A DNA stretch of 64,000 bases from Gigaspora margarita (Eukaryota > Glomeromycota > Glomeromycetes > Diversisporales > Gigasporaceae): assembly GCA_009809945.1 (NCBI GenBank), contig WTPW01000445.1:355577-419576 (forward strand). Direction: 5' to 3'. The notes beneath the pieces were generated by a model. That model was not told where the DNA came from. It saw only the letters and a program-made list of their open reading frames with translations, and did no database searches. Shown piece by piece: positions 12,163 through 22,180 of this stretch. The first letter of the stretch is position 1; the number at the start of each line of letters is the position of its first letter. Made by a program: the position numbers and the translations under genes.

Positions 12163-12356
12163 TTAGTCGCTTAGCTGATTTCCTAATCAGGTCTCAATTA
12201 CATGACCAGATACATTGCATTTATATAGCAGATAGCCGATAGATCGCTTACACATTGTTTTATTAATGCTGTAATGTTCCCGACTGTAATGCTAATAAAA
12301 TATATTGTATTTTCATTATGTTTTATTTAAGGATCAACTTTTTAGATCCTAGGATC

Positions 12357-13094
12357 CAGGGTTGGGCAAGCTGTATATCCAGTGCTTTTTCACTAGACAC
12401 TGGACGTTTCCAAATTGTCCAGTGTAATGTCCAGTGCATGTCCAGTGTCCAGTGACATATTTATAAAAAAATTCAATAAATAAATAAATTAGTCAAAGCA
12501 CAACATATCTGGTCAGATAACTAGTACTCCCAGAGGATTGCTCTAGCTAATTCTTAAAAATGTAGTTAAAATTTTATAATAATGCACTATACCTTTGATT
12601 TAATTTAATTTTATTCTTATTTAATTTTAAAATTTAGTTTAATTATTGTTAGCGCATACAGTACATTTGAAAAAATTAATAAGCAATAAATATGTTGACT
12701 ACATAATACTGTATTTAACTAAATAAGATATCTATATGCAAACAATTTGCTTGCAATTGTAAAGGATAGTATTTCAAATGATGTTAACCTCCCAAAGCAA
12801 TATGCATGGTAAGCAGGTTTTGAGAGATATCAGGCTTGAAAATATTATAAATATTATATTATATAGCAGGAACAGACTTAATAAATTAAGTTTTTTAAGT
12901 TATCGATTTTAACAGAATTGGTTAATTATCTAGTTGATTTAATTTTTTTTGTTTAAAATTTTAAAAATTATAATTTTTTTTAATTTTTGTTGTCCAGTGA
13001 TTATTTTCTTAATCCATTGCTTTTCACTGGACAATTAGGACACTGGACACTGGACAAATTTCCAATTGTCCAATTGTCCAGTTGCCCAACCCTG
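12357..13094. mobile_element. 738-bp non-autonomous hAT-type element, 8-bp TSD
   Basis: The ends are CAGGGTTGGGCAAGC and GTTGCCCAACCCTG. An exact 8-bp duplication, CTAGGATC, flanks it (12349-12356 and 13095-13102). Both subterminal regions are packed with TGTCCAGTG/CACTGGACA words in both orientations, the kind of transposase-binding clusters known for hAT elements. No transposase frame is present. Confidence 0.9.
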
Positions 13095-13327
13095 CTAGGA
13101 TCAGACTAGTCTCGCCATTTAACACCCTAATGTTAAATGTTAATATCAATATAATTTTGAATTCTCAGTAAAAGAGTCGTCCCGGGTTAAAAATACTTTA
13201 AATAAATTTGAAAAAAAAATGAAATTACAAGATCAGATGAGATTTAATAATCGTTTATTTAATAATTTTTTTTTTAACATTCAACTTTATTTTTTCTGTA
13301 TAAAAATGATTTTTTGTTACTTGTTGC

Positions 13328-13690
13328 AGTTATTATTGACTACGAATTTACAATTTGTCAAATTAATTAGGATCAGTAACGTTTTATAGCTTTAAGTATG
13401 CTTTTATATAAAATTTTAAAGATCAAAAGAAAGAGTAACTGATTTTTTTTTATTTTTTATTTTTTATACTTATTGTTTAGCAAAATCTGAGTTCGGCTTT
13501 TGTTGGTTATAACTTATTTGCAAGAAGATTTTATTTTTACCCAGGTTCTTCTGTCATAGTTATTATTGACCACGAATTTACAATTTGTCAAATTAATTAG
13601 GGTTAGTAATGTTTTATAGCTTTTAAGTATGCTTTTATATAAAATTTTAAAGATCAAAAGAGAGAGTAACTGATTTTTTTTTTCGATTAT
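13328..13690. repeat. Direct duplication of about 125 bp
   Basis: AGTTATTATTGAC(T/C)ACGAAT and the following ~110 bp, ending GAGTAACTGATTTTTTTT, occur at about 13328-13450 and 13557-13685 with few differences. About 105 bp separates the copies. Confidence 0.85.
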
Positions 13691-14056
13691 ATGGTATTTT
13701 GACTTTTTAATTTAATTATACCTTTTTCATGCACCCTTACTAATTCTTAATATTATCGTTAAAAATAATCTATCAACGGAATGTAATCATCGAATATTCC
13801 TACCGCATGATTATGATCCATTTAATGATCCTGATGATTTTAATAATTTTAAGTTATGTTTTACAATTGTTATAAATTATAATGCCAAAATAGGAGGCAA
13901 TTTGTAATACGAAATAATTGAAATAAAAACCTGCTTTAAGTGCTGGGTATTCATTGATGAAAAAAAAGTCTGTATTTGTGCGTAATCACGCGTATTTTCT
14001 ATTTTTTATTTTTTTGGAAAATAAAAATCGATTAGCCGATTTTGAAAAAATCGACC

Positions 14057-14084
14057 GGCTAAGCCAAAAATTTTTGGCTTAGCC
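14057..14084. repeat. 28-bp perfect palindrome
   Basis: GGCTAAGCCAAAAA followed by its exact inverse. It lies 75 bp outside the left end of the large element and is not part of its TIR. Confidence 0.9.
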
Positions 14085-14224
14085 AATTTTTTCATATTGG
14101 CCAAAATCACTAATAACACGTAAATAAACTAAATTTTTAGTTATAAATGTCCTGCATTAGTGGAAATAACATAATTATGTTATTTCTACTTGGTTTAGGT
14201 TATAAATGACGATGGGGACATATA

Positions 14225-14525
14225 TGCGTCGTCATTTGAGTGATGACGAATTTGAGTTCACGTCATCATTCGAGTGACGAGCATTTTGCATTTGCCTCGT
14301 CAAAGATGAGATGTTTATAGTCTGCTCATCAGGTGACGTGTGACTTGACGTGCGATTTCTATTTTTTACATCACTCAAGTGATGAGCATTTTGCATTTGC
14401 CTCGTCAAAGATGAGATGTTTATAGTCTGCTCATTAGGTGACGTGTGACTTGACGTGCGATTTCTATTTTTTACGTCACTCAAGTGACGATTGGTTTACG
14501 AGTTCATCGTCATTCGAGCAGCGAT
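14225..14525. repeat. Tandem units with TCACTCGAGTGA-like palindromes (left TIR)
   Basis: Two to three units of about 105-120 bp carry the words GATGAGATGTTTATAGTCTG and TTTGCATTTGCCTCGTC. They are punctuated by imperfect copies of CGTCACTCGAGTGACG, which is perfect in the right arm. Known terminal repeats of this sort serve as integrase or replication-protein sites; that role here is inference. The antisense frame across it is a repeat translation. Confidence 0.85.
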
Positions 14526-14718
14526 TGGTTTACGAGTTTGTCATCCCACTTGTTACAGGTTGTATTATAAATATCTATTAACAGTTTGTTATCTGTAATC
14601 ACTATCTTCTGGCTATATGAGTTAGAGGTAAATAGCCAGTTGATTTTATTTTACTTACTTGCAAATTAATTCTAAAATATATATTATTTCTAAAAATCGT
14701 GCATAATATCGCAATACA

Positions 14719-14913
14719 ATGCAAATAAATAAGGATGAATTGGGAGCCCAAAACTCCCCTTCACTATCAGCTTTGGTTTCCGCATGCATGGAGGAGTTGC
14801 AAAGGTACATACGAGAGCTAAGAAATGAGAATAGTATTTTACGAGCTTGTATCAAAAGCTATGAATTTCGATATGAGCATGAGGAAAACTCAAGTCGTTT
14901 GAGTGATGGGTAG
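14719..14913 (+). CDS. TIR-encoded 64-residue coiled-coil protein (left copy)
   Basis: The function is unknown. The 64 residues begin MQINKDELGAQ; residues 17-55 form a likely coiled coil (MEELQRYIRELRNENSIL with regular hydrophobic spacing). The reading frame is preserved in the other TIR copy (51666-51860) with only a few substitutions, which argues that it is or was a real gene rather than chance. It lies between the palindromic units and the GGTGAC block and points inward. No family recognised. Confidence 0.55.
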   Translation: MQINKDELGAQNSPSLSALVSACMEELQRYIRELRNENSILRACIKSYEFRYEHEENSSRLSDG

Positions 14914-14929
14914 AGTAGTTGTGGCCAAT

Positions 14930-15425
14930 TTCTGTCACTGGGTCACATGAGCAAAAAAATATGCTAATGATAATGCTATCATGTATATGCTATCTGTCAC
15001 TGAAAAATCTTTGGTGACAATTTCGGTGACAACTTTGGTGATNGGTTTATTATTAAATTTCAGTTTTAAATTCTTTTTTATCTTGTTCTTATATACTGTC
15101 ACCAAAGTCACTAAAAATAAAGTAAAATTCTAAGAAAAAATAAAACTTTACCTTATGGTACATCCAATACACTTATAGTATATATATGATATGTATGATA
15201 TGTATGATATATTGATATATATATATATATGTGATATACTTATAATATAAAAAAAGAAAAAAAAGCTAGAAAAGTTTGATTTTTTTTGGTGACTTTGGTG
15301 ACTTTGGTGACAGATATCTAGAAAGCTTTCTAAAAGTACAAAAATGTAAAATTTAATAAAAATTCCGTCACCAAAAAGTTTTCTCGGCGTCACTAAAAAA
15401 TTTTTTTGGTGACAGCTATACGTAT
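14930..15425. repeat. GGTGAC/GTCACC iteron-like cluster (left TIR)
   Basis: A dozen or so copies of TTTGGTGAC or its inverse, for example a triple direct run at about 15296-15312 and pairs at 15018-15042, 15106-15114, 15367 and 15405. The block includes a TA-rich tract (15176-15235). Repeated short sites in a terminal repeat next to replication genes suggest protein-binding iterons or origin sites; this is inference. One ambiguous base lies at 15043. Confidence 0.7.
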
Positions 15426-15447
15426 TAATATAATGCATGTATATCCA

Positions 15448-15786
15448 CTAAGTATTTTCTTTCATCTTAGCACTAACTTGCGCCATCTTCTCCAGCTTCT
15501 TCCGCTGATAATGATCTTGAGATTGATACTTACCAGCATGAGTTCTACACGCACTATAACCGGAACGAGTTAACTCAGTACAGCCAGGTTCTTTACAAGG
15601 AACTTTTATAGGCGAATCCCAATAAACTGTACACCCCTCAGGTTGATAGCAACCCTGATTACATACCCTCCTATTTCTAAGGATATAAGGACAACGGTAA
15701 AATTCTACTGTTTTCTTTCCCGATCCCATATCTAAAGTTTTACTAATACGATTTTTAAGTAGCATATATATTATATTGTCGAACAC
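15448..15786 (-). CDS. TIR-encoded 112-residue Cys-rich protein (left copy)
   Basis: A small protein, probably zinc-binding. The cysteine pattern is FYRCPY, VCNQGC, EGCTVY, VPCKEPGC and SACRTHAGK, fitting two treble-clef or ribbon-like sites, followed by a basic C-terminus (HYQRKKLEKM). The other TIR copy at 50803-51141 keeps the frame and every cysteine, although about a tenth of the residues differ, so the frame seems to have been under selection. It is divergently placed 75 bp from the primase-helicase start and so may share its promoter region. The half CKEPGC...CRTHAGKY resembles the 79-residue protein at 19438-19677. No named family. Confidence 0.65.
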   Translation of the reverse strand: MFDNIIYMLLKNRISKTLDMGSGKKTVEFYRCPYILRNRRVCNQGCYQPEGCTVYWDSPIKVPCKEPGCTELTRSGYSACRTHAGKYQSQDHYQRKKLEKMAQVSAKMKENT

Positions 15787-15860
15787 TAATTATCTAAAAT
15801 AATTAATTTTTATTTGAACTTTTCTCTAACTATTATTATAGTTTCAAAACAACATAAGTT
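15787..15860. promoter_or_regulatory. Divergent intergenic region in the TIR
   Basis: A 74-bp AT-rich gap between the Cys-rich gene (minus) and the primase-helicase (plus). The same region lies in the right TIR between 50726 and 50802, upstream of the DNA polymerase. It is therefore the likely common promoter of the two replication genes. No specific motif is claimed. Confidence 0.45.
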
Positions 15861-18530
15861 ATGATGAGTACCCAACCCGAACATAACACACCCATTGTAC
15901 CTGTATCATCCAATGTGCCAACCGTGGATAACCAAAATTTCAAGCCAGAGATAGAGGAAGAAAATAACGGGGCATTCTACCAGCAGGGGGCCAAAGCCAA
16001 GAGTGTGGCTGAATATATGTATAAAATTCGTGATGATAGTGAAATGCCGAGACAATTTCTCGGTACAGTTTCTGAGGATGGAATAAAAGCTATATTTACA
16101 GAGTGTCAGGGCCATTCACTACATGAATTTATCGATGGTAATGATTCACTTCGCCCATTTATTGATTTCGATTTATCCCAAGAAACACTAAATAGTATCG
16201 AACCAAAACTTACATATAAACAAGTTTATTATGCTCTAATCGGAGCTTTTAGAGAGGTATGTATTGAAATTTATCCAGAATGGGATATTTAAACCTTAAC
16301 TGTTGCCAGTAGTTGTGTCCAGAAAAAGGTCTCATACCATATCTCAACTTTCGGTATGAGACTTAAAAATATTGCCAAGGTTGCTTCATTTATTAAACTT
16401 GTTCATAATAAACTTCCTATATCACTACAAGCCGATAGAATCATTGATAATATTGCAAAAAAAAGTGCATTCTCTTTGCGAATGTTAGGCACCCCAAAAA
16501 TTATTAAGGATACTGGCGAGCATGTTCATCCAAAGAGAGCCATAATGCCTAAAGATGGAACAATCTTTGACTTTATGCTTCGCCCGCCTAATGACGAATC
16601 AGAAATTGTAGATAACCAGATATTAGATGTTTCAGAAAAGGAGGTATCAAATAATTGTAAAAGTAATGCTAAAACGTTTGGATCTGAAATAGAATTCATA
16701 GAAAGATTACTTGAAGAATATAAAATAGAAGGTTTTGAAGTATTATATCCATCACCCGTACTTCTAGACATTTTTCCTCTAAATTGTATATCAGAATCTC
16801 AATGCCCACTCTGTAATCGGGAACATACCAATGAAAATGCATATGTGGTCCAAAAAAAGAAGGCTTACCAATATTATTATCATCGAGCAGATCAAGAAAC
16901 ACTGGCAGGTACAAGAAAACCCTCATTAAAACTTGTTATCAATGAAACAGTTGAAAATAAAGAAAAAAAATACCCCCTTCCAGAAAAATTAGAACGGTCT
17001 AGAATTTCAGATCCAAACGATCACTTTACATAGGGAGACTTAATTGATATGTGTACTTATAAGAATATTTTTACTCGTAACGAAGTATACGAGGCAATTC
17101 AAGCAACAGTTGCATATATTCAAACATCTTTGAGATTATGGCTACTTAAAATGGAAGACTCGGATAATGGACTTTTTTTTGATATGGCACCTAAACTAGA
17201 TATTGCTAAGTATGAAATAAAAATAACTGAATATCAAGGGGAACCAATCGAATTGAAAATATTAATAAATCAAGCAGTTGTTGAAGGTCTCATTCTTTAT
17301 CATAATATCAATTTCCTGCCATATTCACCAAATACCTCACCACCTAATATCAAGTTCTTTAATCTTTTTCTAGGATTCAAAGCTCAGCCAGCAAGAGAGA
17401 TTAATTCCACTATTATGGATCCAATTTCATGGCATGTAAAAAATATAATCTCTGGTGGTGATGAAGAACTTAGTAAATATTTCTGGCATTGGGTGGGGTA
17501 TCTAGTATGACAACCATCTAAGAAGCCTAGAACCATTCCAGTATTACGTTCCTTACCAGGCTGTGGAAAAAATATCTTAATCGATTTCATAGGTAAAAAA
17601 GTTCTGGGTTCTGAACTTTTCTATGCAACTTCTGATCTTGGAAAAATATTGGGAAGGTTTAATAGCTGTATTCAGGCTTGCAAATTAATCGTTATGAATG
17701 AAACAGGAATGAGTAGTGGGGACTGGCACAAATATAATGACCATTTCAAATCACTTATTACAGAAGATTACTTAACAATCGAGCACAAAGGACTCAAACC
17801 CAAAGTTCTAAAAGATTATGCTGGATTTATGGTATTAAGTAATCATGATGCTCCACTCCGAGTAGAAATGGGTGATCAGCGTATCATATGTTTCGATGTA
17901 TCTTCCCGTTGTAAAGGCAATACAGCATATTTTAAGAATTTAGTCAAAGTGTTAGAACACCCTGATGCACCTAGTGTAGTTATGGCTTATCTACTCAGTC
18001 TTGATATCTCAAATTGGAATCCACAAGATATTCCTGTTACTAAAATGAAAATAGATACAATGATGGAACACCTAGCAATTCCAATTCAATTCATAATTGA
18101 TCATATTTCATCTTGGCCTAAAAATAGAACTGAGAAACCAATATGTTCGAATTTATACCAGGATTACCGTATTTGGTGTGAGAGAAATGGTGAAAATTCA
18201 TTCACTAGCAAAAAATTTAGAAAAACTCCTCCAACGATTGGTATAGAACGCAAGCAAGTACGAGTTAATGGAAAAAGAGAATGGGTCTACATCCTTGACC
18301 AATCCAAGATAGTAGCTAAATTACGTGAGTCAATAGGTGATATCGAAGAATTTGCTGACTTACCTCAAACTGAAATATCCACCAACACATCCACAGATAT
18401 CCCTATATTCAATGTCCCAGAAATCACAATCCCGAAACCAAAAGAAAATATAGCCGAGTCATCGACTACTGATCATATCAAAAAAGGTAAGAAAATAGTA
18501 TCTACCCCTCCTATCACTAACCTGACCTAG
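15861..18530 (+). pseudogene. D5-like primase-helicase, part of the Polinton-like element
   Basis: Would prime and unwind element DNA. In order: a 45-residue N-terminal segment shared with the polymerase through the TIR; an archaeo-eukaryotic-primase-like region with PFIDFDLS (metal-binding DxD type), HISTFGMRL and FSLRMLG; a zinc-finger-like CPLCNREH; then a superfamily-3/D5 helicase with LPGCGKN (Walker A type), IVMNETGM and VLSNHDAP; and a C-terminal domain of the D5/P4 type (LYQDYRIWCERNG). It reads inward from the left TIR. Polintons usually lack such a gene, though it is common in large DNA viruses and some virophage-like elements. It is broken in a few places and is a fossil. Confidence 0.8.
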
Positions 18531-18578
18531 GATTTCTTCGATTCTATAACAAATGAAAGTTCAGTTGCTTCGTCATCT

Positions 18579-19091
18579 GTGTCTACCAATATATCCATGT
18601 CTCCCGAAATCGTGGATGTAGAGGTTGTGGACGATAAACTTGAAACTCCTGAGATTATCGAATCAATAAGTGATGAAGCCAGACTATTAGTGAAGGATAA
18701 GCCCGAGATATCTCCTGAATTACTTGCGAATGACGAAGAAGCAAAGCTTCAAATTTTCAATTCACCCAAACTCAGCAATAAAGAAGTCAACGCCCAATCG
18801 AAAATATACCCACCTGGATATATACCCCGAGCAGAAAGAGAAAAACATCTCTGTCAAAAAGCTATTGAGCTTGGCGAGGATCCTGACAAATTCGTTACTA
18901 TAACTGAAAAAGATAAGCTAGATTCCATAGCTTTCCATGATAGAATGCAAACTGATGCGAGAATGTGTGGTTATGCAAAAAAAGACAAACTCGATCCCAA
19001 TGAATATATGGAGATGACAGTGCGAGAAAGATTAATAAGTGAAGAAATAATCCGCCATTCTCTCAAAGAAGATAGAATTATCTTATCGTAG
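18579..19091 (+). CDS. Hypothetical acidic protein, 170 residues
   Basis: Not recognised. The first ~85 residues are acidic and low-complexity (EVVDDKLETPEIIESISDEA). A more ordered C-terminal half follows with YPPGYIPRAEREKHLCQKAI and GYAKKDKLDPNEYMEMTVRE, rich in alternating charged residues. It follows the primase-helicase on the same strand after a short gap and could be its C-terminal extension or the next gene in the same direction. Confidence 0.4.
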   Translation: MSTNISMSPEIVDVEVVDDKLETPEIIESISDEARLLVKDKPEISPELLANDEEAKLQIFNSPKLSNKEVNAQSKIYPPGYIPRAEREKHLCQKAIELGEDPDKFVTITEKDKLDSIAFHDRMQTDARMCGYAKKDKLDPNEYMEMTVRERLISEEIIRHSLKEDRIILS

Positions 19092-19437
19092 CTGGATACT
19101 GACGAGGACTGGAAAAAAACAGTTAACATACTCCAGGAAAATGGTATGTTATGGTAATTGCTAGTCGATAAGGAGTGAATAAGTGAATTTCGCAGGTAGG
19201 GGATTTTTTGCTCCTATTGCAAAGCAATGGGCTTCGCCCTACAAACAAGTTAATATAAAATTTTCAGATAAAAAATATTACGCAAACTCTGCATTATATA
19301 TACCCATATATACTAGTTTTTATGATGCCTAAAATTGATATTTAGTATAATTTTAGTTAATTCACTATCCTTGAATTTAATTTTAAATATGAAAGTACGA
19401 ATAGAATAATATAACCATTTTGTGATATCAAATCAAA
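19092..19437. other. Non-coding gap
   Basis: AT-rich with TATATA runs near 19300; no frame or RNA gene seen. It probably contains the promoter of the next small gene. Confidence 0.4.
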
Positions 19438-19677
19438 ATGCCTTGTAATTGGTTATTAGTTGGAAATGCCAATTTATGTAAAAACCTAGCAAAAGGGCAA
19501 TATTGTGCTTCCCATGCATTTAAGATTCGAAAGGGTGTAATAATACACCGACCTTGTAAAGGATGTGGACGAGAAACTAAATCGAGTCTTCAGCTTTGTG
19601 TCCCATGTGGCCAAGGTAGGGAAAGAGCGTATAAATATTATAAACAGAAGTGTGTAAAAGAAACTCTGCGTGCTTAG
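19438..19677 (+). CDS. Small Cys-rich zinc-ribbon-like protein, 79 residues
   Basis: Cysteines and histidine are spaced MPCNW, NLCKN, QYCASHAFK, RPCKGCGRE and QLCVPCG, then a basic tail (AYKYYKQKC). The CxxC...CxxC and CxxHAxK arrangement echoes the TIR-encoded 112-residue protein (CKEPGC, CRTHAGK), so the two may belong to one family of element-encoded zinc proteins. Such proteins often bind nucleic acid; the function is unknown. The frame is whole. Confidence 0.55.
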   Translation: MPCNWLLVGNANLCKNLAKGQYCASHAFKIRKGVIIHRPCKGCGRETKSSLQLCVPCGQGRERAYKYYKQKCVKETLRA

Positions 19678-19822
19678 TTTCTGTATATGTGAAGCAATTT
19701 ACTAGATAAGTATTATCATTATTTTTCCTACACAATCTAGGCCTTTGAAAAACAACCAATTAAACTTATCATTTTCATAAGTAACAATCAACTATTATCA
19801 TTTTCATAACTAGTAACTCCCA

Positions 19823-20071
19823 ATGGAAACACACCAAAAAGTAGTCAACTTATTAACCAAAAGAGAGATTGATCACAATGGGCCAACATTCCGCAAACTA
19901 ATGCGCAATGGTTTTAGATACGTAAAAGATTTAGCAGAATTTCTACAATTACCAGATATTATGGATTATTATTATCCTGAGCAAATTAGATTCATTAATG
20001 CTCTGTCCCATCCAGCTATGGTCCCACCAATTGATATAATTGAAAATAGACCCGATATTCACAAGAAATAG
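19823..20071 (+). CDS. Hypothetical protein, 82 residues
   Basis: Not recognised. Predicted mostly helical, with FRKLMRNGFRYVKDLAEFLQ followed by YYYPEQIRFINAL. It sits between the Cys-rich gene and the recombinase-like gene, all on the plus strand, with gaps of 145 and about 290 bp. It may be a small helical DNA- or protein-binding factor. Confidence 0.4.
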   Translation: METHQKVVNLLTKREIDHNGPTFRKLMRNGFRYVKDLAEFLQLPDIMDYYYPEQIRFINALSHPAMVPPIDIIENRPDIHKK

Positions 20072-20358
20072 TCGATAAGTATAGAAACATATCAGAATCT
20101 ATTCCAAGCATTATAAAAAAATGAATCATAAACCTTAATATAGCTTGGGCTACTACCCCCGAATTTATAATATTTTTTTTGTTATATCCTATTAAATAGT
20201 AAATTTCAAATTGACGTCCCCATTACCCCATATGTAGGCATATACTCTCTTTTTCTGAGCATGGGGGTAATTAATTTCGATTTAAAAAAAGAATCTCTAT
20301 AGTGTATATAACCTAAAGCACTGTTCATAAACTACTTGACCTATTATAACATTCAAAC

Positions 20359-21616
20359 ATGTCAGCCATTGCAACTAAAATCATAGAAAAATACAATCTC
20401 AGTTCCGAGATGAGTGTGACTGATCTCAGTCGATACACCTCAGAGTTTCTCGAGAATCTTACTGATGATAGAAAAAGAAATCAGGCACGAAGACGTTTTC
20501 GAGAAGGATTCAAATTTATCGATGAGCAGGTAAGTATATTAATACCGAATCAAAGAGGTGGGAAAAATAAAATTATAAATTTAGTTGAAGGTAGTTGTAG
20601 AATAGTTGTAACCAAGCCCCAAAAAAGTCGGAAGAAAAAATTATCAGAGAGATAGCAAAACGAATCTTACAGAATAGATATGGTTTTAGTGAAGGCCAAG
20701 TGGATGACTTATTCTCTATTGAGAAAAATGTCCAACCCAAAAGAAAAACCACGCACAAAGTGCCCTGTTCTGCAGTAAACATTGTTATTTCTAATCAGGT
20801 CCTACAAGAAACAATTGGAGAGATGGCGCATCGGCTTTTACGGGATAAGCTTAGTATTTGGGATATAAGAGCTAAAGCTTATGCCTTAGCCCTATCAGCA
20901 AAAAATGCCAATGCTGGTTCATCACGTCTTTCCTGACTCCGAAGAGAATTAAAAAGTCTTGGCGCTTTATCTGCAATAGTTGAGGCCACAAAATTTCCAG
21001 ATATTACAGAAGAAGCTAACAAAATCCAGAGGGATAATCAGAAAAAGGCTGAAGCTAATCATATTGACTATCCAGATCATTTTATGTTAGAATCGGTCAG
21101 AGAAAGATTGGATGATTATGATGTATCTACTTTACCCGACTTACGAGCTCTCGCAGATGTTATGGTGATGCTTTGTATTCGTCCTGCTGAACTTACAACT
21201 TTGTGTATTACATAACAGGATATGCGAAGAATCGGGGTCAACCAGATATTTCTAGGAAATTTAGATCTATGGAAAAGAATCAAGAACGTGCCAGAGAATT
21301 ACTTACCTGGATTCAGAATGCTATATCTTCCGGTCGAATGGGTGATCCAGGCAAGCCAGGAGTTAAATGGTTCAATAGATTCTTAAAAAATTATGATCTA
21401 ATTCCCAAATACTTACGAAAAATAGGTGCCATTTATGGTGTGGTGGCACATGAGGCTAAGAATATGGCCTATGCTTATACAATCGCTGGTCAATGTTTAC
21501 AGCACAGCCCAGATAACCACACTTCTCTGGTTCAGAATTACGTTATAGTCAATTACAGAAAAAAAGGTCAGTCCCCAGATCAAGCAAGACCTTTCCGAAT
21601 CTATGATCAAGAATAA
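20359..21616 (+). pseudogene. Candidate tyrosine recombinase, part of the Polinton-like element
   Basis: Tyrosine recombinases cut and rejoin DNA through a tyrosine-DNA bond. The N-terminal part (MSAIATKIIEKYNL, with SRYTSEFLENLTDDRKRNQA) looks like a core-binding helical domain. Further on, LCIRPAELTTL matches box I (R..EL..L), GYAKNRGQPD could be the beta-hairpin lysine, YLRKIGAIYG the HxxR-type region, and LQHSPDNHTSLVQNYVIVNY the final H/.../Y region. The gene looks broken in a few places. Together with the DDE integrase this would give the element two recombinase types. The assignment rests on motif order alone, so a decayed protein of another class remains possible. Confidence 0.5.
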
Positions 21617-21713
21617 TCATGCTTCTTCGCTTTCACCATATCCACAGTAAAATCTTTATCATCATTATACCATTCAGAGTCAGACCCAGATGAAGACTCA
21701 GATGCGGTATCAG

Positions 21714-22091
21714 TTAAGATATATTTTTTCTCTTAGCCTTGCATGGTGTATGACTTCTTCGAGAAATATCAGGGTTTATTATCGCGTTTATAATATCATG
21801 CTGAATCTTAGGTTTCACTATCTCCAGTAATCGGTAAATAGAGATCCAGATCTTTTTGCCTGAAACTTGCTTAACAATATCAGATACCACTTTATCGGTA
21901 ATATTGGGTAAACTTTTATCTTTTATGAAACCCAATTTTTTCGCAATCTCAAAAGTGAAAATTGGACATTCTGAGCCTGAATCAACTATGCCCTCCACAA
22001 CTTCATCCTTGATGTCAATCAAATATCGTTTAAAGTTTTTTATGGATTCTTTCACTGGGTTGTCATCAATATTGTTATTAGTTTCAGTCAT
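21714..22091 (-). CDS. Retropepsin-like aspartic protease domain protein, 125 residues
   Basis: VVEGIVDSGSECPIFTFEIA resembles the catalytic D-(T/S)-G of retroviral-type aspartic proteases, followed by the expected hydrophobic strand and helix (KKLGFIKDK). A C-terminal tail is basic. It is divergently arranged with the next gene, which also has a retropepsin-like core. Such domains process Gag-like polyproteins in retroelements and also occur as stand-alone host genes. Role here unknown; the frame looks whole. Family assignment is by motif only. Confidence 0.5.
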   Translation of the reverse strand: MTETNNNIDDNPVKESIKNFKRYLIDIKDEVVEGIVDSGSECPIFTFEIAKKLGFIKDKSLPNITDKVVSDIVKQVSGKKIWISIYRLLEIVKPKIQHDIINAIINPDISRRSHTPCKAKRKNIS

Positions 22092-22180
22092 TGTAAATAT
22101 TAAATTATTTATTAATACGCCACAAAAAATATAATATTAAATATATTGTTATAATAAAATGTCACGATGAGAATTTTATC

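Larger units (their letters stand above)
14160..15998 (+). repeat. Left terminal inverted repeat of the Polinton-like element
   Basis: It matches 50592-52419 in inverted orientation over about 1.83 kb. From the tip inward: a near-palindrome, a block of tandem units with palindromic words, a 64-codon gene, a GGTGAC-rich stretch, a 112-codon Cys-rich gene on the minus strand, a 75-bp divergent intergenic region, and the first ~45 codons of the primase-helicase. Similarity stops abruptly after GCCAAAGCC at 15998. Confidence 0.93.

Noticed and set aside
14232-14483. 83-codon minus-strand frame with repeated SDVKNRNRTSSHTS
   Set aside because: It is the antisense translation of the palindromic tandem units in the TIR; the right arm does not keep an equivalent frame.
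15148-15438. Frames with YISYISYIYYKC in both TIRs
   Set aside because: Translation of a TA-rich tract within the GGTGAC cluster; low-complexity.
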